From an archaeon (GTDB lineage: Archaea; Thermoproteota; Nitrososphaeria_A; Caldarchaeales; Wolframiiraptoraceae), in the NCBI GenBank assembly GCA_029258815.1, contig JAPDJZ010000157.1:1-11700 (forward strand): 11,700 bases of DNA, given 5' to 3'. Shown here piece by piece: positions 5,257-11,700 of the stretch (position 1 is its first letter; each line of letters begins with the position of its first letter). The notes beneath the pieces are model-generated. The model did no database searches. It was given only the letters and a program-made list of their open reading frames with translations, and had not been told where the DNA came from. The translations under genes and the position numbers were made by a program.

Positions 5257-6213
5257 TCAAGCCCGCGGCCGTGGGCTGCGCGCTCCGGCTTTCCTCAATT
5301 TGGAAACTAGCTTGCAGTAGCTGCATACCCGGCCTAGGGATGGCATTCCGCAGACCTCGCACTCGGCCAGCCTCGGCTCCTCCACCGTCTTCTCGAGCCT
5401 CGGCAGAAACCTCTTCAAATGGGTTTTGTAGAAGGTGTGCCTGAATCCGGGGATCGCCCCCTCGATCTCCTTGATAAGCTTCTTCCTCCTGAGCATCCTA
5501 GATTCTCCAACGAGCGGGCATCTCGCTTCAAGCAGCGGGAGGCCCTGAGCTAGGACGTAGAAGAGGTTCTCCCGATCGGTTAATTCTATCAGGGGCTTTA
5601 TCCGGGTGACGAGCTTCGGGTGATCGCTCCACGAGACCGGCCTCATCCTAACTATCTCCTCGACCGCCCCCTTCAGGTATAGTTCGAAGAGTATCTCCAC
5701 CACGTCGTCTAGGTTATGGCCCGTCGCGAGCCTATCCGCTCCGAGCTCGTATGCCATCCGGTTCGTGTGGTAGCGCTTCACGGTTCCACACGCTCCGCAC
5801 ATCCTCCTCCTAAACGGCGTATTCGCGAAGTCGGGCACCCCGTATCCCTCCGCCTCTCTGAGGTCGAGGACGTGAAGCTCTAGGCCGAGGTCTCCGCAGA
5901 CCTTCTCGACTATCCTCCTGCACTCCTCGGAGTAGCCGGGTATCCCCAAATCCACGTATATGGCCACCAACTCGACCTCCCGAAACCTCTCCTGCATAAG
6001 CTTGTGGAGAACCCCGATCAAGGCCACGCTATCCTTTCCGCCGGAGACGGCCGCCGCCACCCTCCTAGCGCCCCGCAGCATCCCATGCTTCCGGATCGTC
6101 TTGTAGACCTTCCGCTCGTAGTATCTCGTGAAGCACTCCGAGCATAGACTCATCCCGGCGTGGTCGAGGTGATACGAGGCCTCTCCGCCGCAGAGCCTGC
6201 ACCTAGCCCCCAA
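5257..6213 (-). CDS. tRNA 2-thiouridine synthetase family protein (TtuA/Ncs6, TIGR00269 type)
   Basis: A 318-residue protein with the TtuA/Ncs6 plan. An N-terminal zinc site is formed by C5, C8, C24 and C27. The PP-loop SGGKDS is at 57-62; CGACG holds C139 and C142, with C232 in an ARCP motif as the probable third ligand of a catalytic 4Fe-4S cluster; GHNLDD is at 165-170. A C-terminal zinc site is formed by C285, C288, C297 and C300. The family adenylates a tRNA uridine and replaces its 2-oxygen with sulfur from a ubiquitin-like carrier: TtuA acts on U54 (heat stability) and Ncs6 on wobble U34. I lean to TtuA in a thermophile but cannot settle it. Start is TTG 6213 after a GGGGG run, 16 bp behind the ribonuclease gene, so the two probably form an operon. 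Confidence 0.9.
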   Translation of the reverse strand: MGARCRLCGGEASYHLDHAGMSLCSECFTRYYERKVYKTIRKHGMLRGARRVAAAVSGGKDSVALIGVLHKLMQERFREVELVAIYVDLGIPGYSEECRRIVEKVCGDLGLELHVLDLREAEGYGVPDFANTPFRRRMCGACGTVKRYHTNRMAYELGADRLATGHNLDDVVEILFELYLKGAVEEIVRMRPVSWSDHPKLVTRIKPLIELTDRENLFYVLAQGLPLLEARCPLVGESRMLRRKKLIKEIEGAIPGFRHTFYKTHLKRFLPRLEKTVEEPRLAECEVCGMPSLGRVCSYCKLVSKLRKAGARSPRPRA

Positions 6214-6229
6214 ACCCCCTACACCGAGC

Positions 6230-7486
6230 TTAGACCTCGTATTCGACCGCCTTCTCCGGAACCCGAGCGTCTAAGCCGAGCTCGTCCCTAGCGTAGCTGG
6301 CTAGATCCTTGCACGCGTCGGGCTCTCCGTGGATCACGAATACCCTGGCGTCGGATCTCATCCGCCTCAAGACCTCTCTCAGCTCGCTCCTGCCGGAGTG
6401 GGCGCTGAAGAGGAACTGCCTAACCCTAGACCTCACCTGAACGTCCTCCCCCCGGATCGTGAGCTTACCCTCCTCCAAGAGCCTAGCGCCCGGGGTCCCC
6501 GGGATCTGGAAGCTGACGAGGAAGATCGCGGAGTATGGGTCGTCGAAGATCCGCTCGACGTAGAAGGCCGCAGGTCCTCCCTTAAGCATCCCGGCTGGGC
6601 TTATTATCACCCCAGGCTTCTCGGCCGCCCTCCTCCTCTTCCTTCGGTCATTCACCCTCGAGACGTGCTTCGCCGCCGAGTATAGGAGCTGGTATCCATC
6701 GATGTATTCCCGATTTTCCAGGAATAGGTCTAGGACCTTAACGGCCATCCCGTCGAGCGATACATTTTTCCTAATTCCATGCGCTTCGAGGACGCACATT
6801 ATCTCCTGAGATCTGGCGACGGCGAAGGCCGGGACGAGGACGCGGCCGCCGAGCTCCATCACCTCCTTAACGCTCTTCGCGAACTCCTTCTCCAGCTCCT
6901 GCCTATGCGGGTGCTCGGTTAGGGCGTAGGTGGATTCGGTTACGACCACGTCGGCGTCTCGCGGGATGTCCCGCGCCCCCGAGAGCAGCCTCGTCCTCAC
7001 GATCGAGTAGTCTCCGGTGTAGAGCAGGGTCTTGTCGGCGTTCACCAGGACTTGGAGGCTTCCGGGTATGTGGCCCGCGTCCAGGAAGGTTATCTCGGCG
7101 TCCTTAACCCGAACCGTCTCCCCGTACTCGACCCTAACACCCCTCCTGATGAGCTCCTCGACCTCCAGAACCTCGTATGGGACGTAGTACCCGCTGAGCT
7201 TTAGGAAGTCTCTTAGGAGGATGTCGCAGAGCTTGAAGGTCATGTCCGTCGCGTAAACCTTTACTCCCCCATTCAGCATGAGGAGCGGGGCCGCCCCGCT
7301 GTGATCGAGGTGGGCATGGGTTATCACGACCGCGTCCAAGTCCTTCGGGGAGATGTGGCCCGGGAAGAGGGGCTCGGGCTCCGAGGGCTTCACGCCGTAG
7401 TCTAGGAGTATCCTAGCTTCCCGAGTCTCGACTAGGATCGCCGCCCGCCCAACCTCGCCGATCGCTCCGAGAAATCTCAACTTCAA
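6230..7486 (-). CDS. aCPSF2-type metallo-beta-lactamase/beta-CASP ribonuclease
   Basis: As annotated, 418 residues. The metallo-beta-lactamase motifs are complete: HAHLDH (57-62), GHIPGS (138-143) and YTGD (156-159). The beta-CASP motifs follow: TESTY (183-187), SAHSG with H363, and VIHGE with H386. There is no N-terminal KH region, so it belongs with the KH-less archaeal CPSF2 group rather than aCPSF1, the termination factor. Such enzymes cut RNA as zinc-dependent endo- and/or 5'-exonucleases. The frame can be extended to a TTG at 7579, adding 31 basic, low-complexity residues, but a TATA element at 7582-7589 would put the transcript start downstream of that codon. The TTG at 7486, just before KLRFLGAIGEVGR, fits the family start. 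The ribosome site there is weak (GTGA seven bases upstream). First gene of a likely operon with the TtuA/Ncs6 gene. Confidence 0.92.
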   Translation of the reverse strand: MKLRFLGAIGEVGRAAILVETREARILLDYGVKPSEPEPLFPGHISPKDLDAVVITHAHLDHSGAAPLLMLNGGVKVYATDMTFKLCDILLRDFLKLSGYYVPYEVLEVEELIRRGVRVEYGETVRVKDAEITFLDAGHIPGSLQVLVNADKTLLYTGDYSIVRTRLLSGARDIPRDADVVVTESTYALTEHPHRQELEKEFAKSVKEVMELGGRVLVPAFAVARSQEIMCVLEAHGIRKNVSLDGMAVKVLDLFLENREYIDGYQLLYSAAKHVSRVNDRRKRRRAAEKPGVIISPAGMLKGGPAAFYVERIFDDPYSAIFLVSFQIPGTPGARLLEEGKLTIRGEDVQVRSRVRQFLFSAHSGRSELREVLRRMRSDARVFVIHGEPDACKDLASYARDELGLDARVPEKAVEYEV

Positions 7487-7581
7487 GGGCTCTTCACGCT
7501 CGTATCCTCGATTTTTCCTATTTCTTGAGCCAGCTTCGGCGAGCGTGGTCTTAAGTTTTGCGACCGGCCGCGGCTCCAACC

Positions 7582-7589
7582 CTTTAATA
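7582..7589. promoter_or_regulatory. TATA element possibly shared by two divergent genes
   Basis: CTTTAATA on plus reads TATTAAAG on minus, where a purine-rich GGAGAAG precedes it as a possible BRE. At 26 bp spacing it would start transcription near 7560 leftward and near 7612 rightward, suiting the ribonuclease operon and the methyltransferase gene respectively. The BRE favours the minus strand. Confidence 0.5.
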
Positions 7590-7620
7590 CTTCTCCGGCC
7601 GGGAAGCCGGCTTGGGGCTC

Positions 7621-8259
7621 ATGAGCGGCTTCGGGATCTTCGACCTGAAGGCCCGAGACTACGACCGGTGGTATGATAGGCATAGGATTACGTATCTCAA
7701 CGAGCTCAAGCTCGTTAGAAGCTTTGGATGCGCGAAGGCTCTGGAGATCGGGGTCGGGACCGGGAGGTTCGCGGCGGATACCGGGGTCGTCGTCGGGGTG
7801 GATCCCAGCCTGAGCATGCTTAGGATGGCTTCGAGCAGGGTTCAGGTAATCCGAGCCCTCGGAGAGCGGCTCCCCTTCAGGGACGGGTGCTTCGACTGCG
7901 CATACCTAATCGTAACCCTATGCTTCGTAGCCGACCCCCGCAGGGTTCTGGGGGAAGCCTCTAGGGTCGCTGATAGGGTGATAGCCTGCATAGTTCCGAG
8001 GAACTCGAGCTGGGGTAGGCATTACGAGAAGCTTAAGCTGAGAGGTCATCCAATATACTCGGCGGCGAGATTCTACACGGTTGAGGAGCTTGTGGAGATG
8101 GCGTCCGGCCTCGGATTACGCTTAACGAGGATCTACGGGACTCTAACCTATGCTCCGAGCGAGCTTGAGAGGCCGGAGGAGCCTAGACCGATAAGAATCG
8201 AAGAAGCCTCGGAATACGGTTTCATCGGGATGGAGTTTCGCGGATCCGGGAATAGCTAG
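7621..8259 (+). CDS. Class I SAM-dependent methyltransferase, substrate unknown
   Basis: A 212-residue Rossmann-fold methyltransferase. Motif I is EIGVGTGRF (42-50), the acidic ribose-binding residue is D61 in GVDPS, and ERLPFRDGCFD with the following hydrophobic strand gives the post-II region typical of UbiE/Methyltransf_11 proteins. The N-terminus DLKARDYDRWYDRH is common in this group. No RNA-binding or membrane domain is seen, so the substrate could be a small molecule or RNA; the RNA-processing neighbours hint at RNA but do not show it. Start: ATG 7621 is preferred; TTG 7612 adds three residues and lies exactly at the predicted transcript start, so it cannot be excluded. Its TAG shares the CTAG at 8256-8259 with the tgtA stop on the other strand. 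Confidence 0.88.
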   Translation: MSGFGIFDLKARDYDRWYDRHRITYLNELKLVRSFGCAKALEIGVGTGRFAADTGVVVGVDPSLSMLRMASSRVQVIRALGERLPFRDGCFDCAYLIVTLCFVADPRRVLGEASRVADRVIACIVPRNSSWGRHYEKLKLRGHPIYSAARFYTVEELVEMASGLGLRLTRIYGTLTYAPSELERPEEPRPIRIEEASEYGFIGMEFRGSGNS

Positions 8260-9815
8260 GCTCTCCTTAGAAGATCTTTAAGGTCGCCGATCTCTTTAAC
8301 GGCCACCCCCCTACGCGCTAGCTCCTCGAGAAGCTTAGATTCCAAGCCGGCCAAGTATTTCGATCGAGGCTTAACGAGAACGACCTCTCTGCATTCTGAG
8401 ATCTCCAACTGCTTTAGGATCAGGCTCGCGACCTCCTCGACCTCGTCCTCGATGAGCTGCCTGGGGTAATTCGTCTGGGAGAAGGGGTAGGTGTATCTCA
8501 GGCCGTAGGGTATTAGGCCGTAGGGGCCGCCGTAGAATAGGACTTCATCGAACATATCCATAAGCCTCCCAACCTTGCTCGCAGATGGTCTAAGGGTCTC
8601 AGGAATTAGAATCGCGGTTCCAATTCGCTTCCCTGGGAAGACGTTTTCGAGAAGCCTCCGCCTAGCGATCCTAACCCTAGGCCGCCTCAAGCTGAGCTCG
8701 TCGTATAGGTTTAGTCCCCGCCTACTCGATAGGGGCGTATGCTTCTCCATGAGCTCGACCAGCTTCTCGTCTCTCATCAGCTCGGCGAACCCTTGGAGGA
8801 GGCTCGGATGGCTTCTAGCCCTAGCCTCTAGAAGCTCCATAAGCCTACCATCCCTGATCGCCTGCTTCGCCCGCTTAACCTCCATATAGCATACGTAGAG
8901 GTTGTGCATGGCGAGCTTCCGAACCCTTTCCTCCCCCTCGAGGCTCTTAAGCTCCTCCGCGTCGAGCCTCGAGCAGACCGGGCAGGAGCATGGAAGATAA
9001 TCGAGCTTATCCACCTTAATCGTCCCACCCTCGGTCATGTATCGATCGTCCCTAGCGTAGAGGATGTAGCTCGCCGAGTCGAACATATCGACCCCGAGGG
9101 CGATTATGAAGGGGAAGATCATTGGGTGGCCCGCGCCGAAGAGGTGGAGGGGCTTCCCGAACCCTATCGCGAGCCTCGCCGCCTGAATCATCCTGAAGAG
9201 CTTATCAAACCTATAACCCTCCATGAGCGGCGTCGGGCTTCCGAGGGCGAAGAGGTCGAAGCCCATCTCGCGCTCCCGCTCGGCGCATCGCCTGAGCAGG
9301 TCTAGGTGAAGCCCTCCCTGAATCGGCGCCGCCCAAAGGCACTTCCTCTCCCCCCTGCTTTCCAAGACCCGGGCCGTCTTCTCGAGATTTCTCAAGGTCT
9401 TCTCGACGGTCTCCTCGGCCTTCTCCCTACCGCCCAACCCCGTCGGGACGTCTAGGGGGACGGCTATATCCGTCTCAATATCTTCTTGGAATAATGCTAT
9501 CTCCTCGGGCGTCGTCTCCACGTCGCCGTACTCGAGAACTTGGTATCCGCCGCTATCGGTCATGACGACTCCATCGAATCCTATTAGCTCGTGGATGCCC
9601 TTCTCGACGGTCTCCCCCCTCCTCCGCTTTAAGGCGATGTACGCGTTGGTTATCACGGCCTCCGCCTTAAGCTCGCTCCTCATCCAGCTCGCCGGAATTA
9701 TCTGGCTAACCGGATTTATCACGGGGAGGAAGAGCGGGGTCTCGGCAACCCTACCCCTCTTGGTCCTAATCCTCCCGATCCTCCCGAGCAGGTCCTCGGC
9801 CAAAACCTCGAACAA
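8256..9815 (-). CDS. tgtA: Archaeal tRNA-guanine(15) transglycosylase, no PUA domain
   Basis: A 519-residue enzyme that swaps guanine for preQ0 at position 15 of archaeal tRNAs, the first tRNA-level step to archaeosine. The catalytic domain (about 1-310) has TDSGGYQ with D87, VDMFDSASY with D246 as likely nucleophile, and a zinc site C276, C278, C281, H304. The later region (about 380-510) has GGPYGLIPYGLRYTYPFSQT, characteristic of the archaeal C2 domain. The protein then stops, so the C-terminal PUA domain present in longer euryarchaeal enzymes (582 residues in Pyrococcus horikoshii) is absent. Start: TTG 9815 gives the family-like Met-Phe-Glu opening; TTG 9848 adds 11 residues and is possible, since a TATA element lies about 28 bp before it. 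Convergent with the methyltransferase gene, divergent from ade. Confidence 0.95.
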   Translation of the reverse strand: MFEVLAEDLLGRIGRIRTKRGRVAETPLFLPVINPVSQIIPASWMRSELKAEAVITNAYIALKRRRGETVEKGIHELIGFDGVVMTDSGGYQVLEYGDVETTPEEIALFQEDIETDIAVPLDVPTGLGGREKAEETVEKTLRNLEKTARVLESRGERKCLWAAPIQGGLHLDLLRRCAEREREMGFDLFALGSPTPLMEGYRFDKLFRMIQAARLAIGFGKPLHLFGAGHPMIFPFIIALGVDMFDSASYILYARDDRYMTEGGTIKVDKLDYLPCSCPVCSRLDAEELKSLEGEERVRKLAMHNLYVCYMEVKRAKQAIRDGRLMELLEARARSHPSLLQGFAELMRDEKLVELMEKHTPLSSRRGLNLYDELSLRRPRVRIARRRLLENVFPGKRIGTAILIPETLRPSASKVGRLMDMFDEVLFYGGPYGLIPYGLRYTYPFSQTNYPRQLIEDEVEEVASLILKQLEISECREVVLVKPRSKYLAGLESKLLEELARRGVAVKEIGDLKDLLRRA

Positions 9816-9872
9816 GGCCGCGATAACCCGGGGAGCGGCAGCTAACAAATCTTCCGAGAAGAACGGGGATAA

Positions 9873-9880
9873 TGATAAAA
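9873..9880 (-). promoter_or_regulatory. TATA element for tgtA, perhaps also for ade
   Basis: The minus strand reads TTTTATCA, predicting a tgtA transcript start near 9850. The overlapping plus-strand GATAAAAG is centred about 33 bp before the ade ATG at 9911 and could serve the divergent gene with a leader of a few bases. The spacing to ade is less regular. Confidence 0.4.
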
Positions 9881-9910
9881 GCGATCGCTCCTCGAATATG
9901 GCCCGGAAGG

Positions 9911-11698
9911 ATGACGAGCCCGAGCTTAGAGGATCTCATTAAGGCCGCGAGAGGTCGGATTCCCGTGGATCTCCTCATCGAGAACGCTCAGCTCCTAAAC
10001 CTCCTCACGGGAGAGATTTATCGGGCGTCGATAGGGATCCTCGGAGATAGGATAGCCTACGTCGTCGAAGACTGTTCGGAAGGGCTTAAGGCAGAGGCGA
10101 GGATCGACGCCGAAGGGCTCTACGCCATCCCCGGCCTGATCGACAGCCACCTACACGTCGAGAGCAGCATGCTCATCCCATCGAGGTTCGCGGAAGCGGT
10201 TTTGCCGAGAGGCGTAACGACCGCCGCGATAGACCCGCATGAGATAGCGAACGTCCTCGGGAAGAAGGGCGTGAGATACATGCTCGAGGCGAGCGAGGGC
10301 CTTCCCCTGAAGATCTACGTTCTAGCGCCGACCTGCGTTCCATCCCTACCCGGAGCCGAGACCCCGGGAGCCGAGCTCGATGCGAAGGATGTTGAGGAGA
10401 TGCTGGGCTGGCCTCGGGTCATAGGGCTGGCCGAGGTGATGGACTACCCGGGAGTGATAAACCTCGATCCGAGGATAATCGAGATACTCGAGGTCGGGCG
10501 AAGGAGGGGCGTGGTAATCGATGGTCACGCCTTCCTGAAGGGCTTGGATCTGAACGCGTATATCGCCGCCGGGATGGAGGCGGATCACGAGAACTTCGGC
10601 TTCGAGGAAGCTTTAGAGAAGCTTAGGCTCGGTATGCTGATCAAGCTTAGAGCGCCATACCTACTCGACGTCGAGGAGTTCGCCCGAGGGCTGAAGTCCC
10701 TCAAAAACCCGGTTGGATACCTATTCGTAACGGACGACGTTCTCCCCGATAACCTGAAGCGCGACGGCCACCTAGACAACGTTCTTAGAAGGTTCATCGA
10801 GGCCGGCCTCGACCCCCTCGACGCGATCAGAGCCGCGACCCTCTACCCCGCCATTCACCTGAGATTATACGATCGCGGCCTCCTTTCGCCCGGAAAGCTA
10901 GCCGACATAATCCTCCTAGAAGACCTTGAAAGATTTAGGGTTAGGATGGTTTTCGCGGATGGAAGGTTGGTCGCGAGGGATGGGAGGCTCGTGGAAGCGA
11001 TCCCGGTCAAGAGCTTCCCCGAGGACGCGAAGAACACGGTTAAGATCCCGAAGCTCAGTCTAGAAGACTTCAGGATAAGAGCTCCACCCGGAAAGAGGAG
11101 GGTTAAGGTTAGGGTTATCGAGCTTCCGCCGCCGGGCGGAGGGCTTAAGCTCGGGGAAAGCTTCGCCCAAAGCATTCTAACGAGGTTCTCGATGGAGGAG
11201 GTCGAGGTTAGAGACGGATACCTAGACCCCGGAAGTAAGGGCTTAGCAACCCTAGTCGTGATCGAGAGGCATGGGAGAGCGGGCTCGATCGGGAAAGCCC
11301 TAGTTAAGAATTCAGGAATGAGAGAGGGCGCAGTCGCCTCGACGGTGGCGCACGACTCCCACAACCTAATAGTCCTCGGAATAGATCCTCGAGACATGCT
11401 TCTAGCGGCCAAGAAGCTCGTCGAGCTCAGGGGAGGCGTTGCCGTCGCTAGGAGGGGCGAGATACTGGCCTCGATAGCCCTCCCCGTAGCCGGGTTAATG
11501 TCCGAGGAGCCCCTCGAAAAGGTCGCTGAAGACTTCGAGAAGGTGAGAGAGGCGCTTAGAAAGCTCGGCCTCCGAGATCATCCCTACTCGCCGCCCCTCT
11601 TCTTCCTAGCCCTCCCCGTAATCCCAGAGGCTAAGCTAACCGATAAGGGGCTTTACAGCGTATCCCAGCAGCGGTTCCTGAGCCTCTTCGCCGAGTAG
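9911..11698 (+). CDS. ade: Adenine deaminase
   Basis: A 595-residue amidohydrolase-superfamily enzyme converting adenine to hypoxanthine and ammonia in purine salvage. It matches the bacterial Ade pattern along its length: IPGLIDSHLHVESS (73-86, metal-binding His pair), the DPHEIANVLG segment, GLAEVMDYPGVI, the IDGHAFLKGLDLNAYIAAG segment, VTDDVLPDNLKRDGHLD, the LLSPGKLADIILL hairpin, and in the C-terminal domain STVAHDSHN followed by PVAGLMS. The length is close to the 588 residues of the E. coli enzyme and nothing is missing. Start: ATG 9911 follows a GGAAGG run and begins just before the conserved region; ATG 9872 is in frame but would overlap the divergent promoter and add 13 unlikely residues. 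The stop is two bases from the window end, so downstream context is unknown. Confidence 0.96.
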   Translation: MTSPSLEDLIKAARGRIPVDLLIENAQLLNLLTGEIYRASIGILGDRIAYVVEDCSEGLKAEARIDAEGLYAIPGLIDSHLHVESSMLIPSRFAEAVLPRGVTTAAIDPHEIANVLGKKGVRYMLEASEGLPLKIYVLAPTCVPSLPGAETPGAELDAKDVEEMLGWPRVIGLAEVMDYPGVINLDPRIIEILEVGRRRGVVIDGHAFLKGLDLNAYIAAGMEADHENFGFEEALEKLRLGMLIKLRAPYLLDVEEFARGLKSLKNPVGYLFVTDDVLPDNLKRDGHLDNVLRRFIEAGLDPLDAIRAATLYPAIHLRLYDRGLLSPGKLADIILLEDLERFRVRMVFADGRLVARDGRLVEAIPVKSFPEDAKNTVKIPKLSLEDFRIRAPPGKRRVKVRVIELPPPGGGLKLGESFAQSILTRFSMEEVEVRDGYLDPGSKGLATLVVIERHGRAGSIGKALVKNSGMREGAVASTVAHDSHNLIVLGIDPRDMLLAAKKLVELRGGVAVARRGEILASIALPVAGLMSEEPLEKVAEDFEKVREALRKLGLRDHPYSPPLFFLALPVIPEAKLTDKGLYSVSQQRFLSLFAE

Positions 11699-11700
11699 GG

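Noticed and set aside
1..11700. CRISPR array, insertion sequence or defence island
   Set aside because: No regularly spaced short repeats, transposase, Cas or restriction-modification proteins are visible. The only mobile-type signal is the tRNA-Gly insert, and a single toxin-antitoxin pair is not enough to claim a defence system.

Overview
The window reads as a thermophilic archaeon, probably from the TACK side (Thermoproteota or a relative). The signs are an archaeal-type tRNA-guanine transglycosylase for archaeosine, a KH-less aCPSF2-type beta-CASP ribonuclease, a TtuA/Ncs6-type tRNA thiolase, heavy AGG/AGA arginine use, TTG starts, and TATA elements about 26 bp upstream of start codons that lack a Shine-Dalgarno site (leaderless genes). 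I cannot place it at order or genus level from sequence alone.

Layout. 1-603: 3' part of a Thr-rich, probably secreted protein, cut by the window edge. 663-890: a small Cys-rich DUF6485-type protein. 951-2353: an L-fucose/arabinose-isomerase-superfamily protein behind a good leaderless promoter. 2421-2497: tRNA-Gly(TCC) with encoded CCA. 2498-3519: about 1.0 kb bounded by a second, displaced copy of the tRNA 3' half. It holds decayed small ORFs and a RelE/ParE-type toxin-antitoxin pair, and looks like a minimal or decayed tRNA-integrated element. 3526-5249: a divergent pair, a stand-alone nitrilase-fold protein resembling the glutaminase domain of NAD+ synthetase, and a stand-alone NadE synthetase. 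5257-7486: a likely two-gene minus-strand operon (aCPSF2-type ribonuclease, then TtuA/Ncs6 family). 7621-8259: a SAM-dependent methyltransferase, divergent from that operon and possibly sharing its TATA element. 8256-9815: tgtA, convergent with the methyltransferase; the two stop codons overlap in one CTAG. 9911-11698: adenine deaminase, divergent from tgtA.

How the genes fit together. The middle of the window (5257-9815) is rich in RNA maturation: tRNA thiolation, beta-CASP RNA processing and archaeosine formation. The flanks are nucleotide and cofactor metabolism: NAD+ synthesis at 3526-5249 and adenine to hypoxanthine salvage at 9911-11698. Most of the window is conserved archaeal housekeeping content. 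The only clearly accessory segment is the tRNA-Gly insert. I did not find a convincing new defence or other unknown system; the most unusual items are that insert and the split glutaminase/NadE arrangement.
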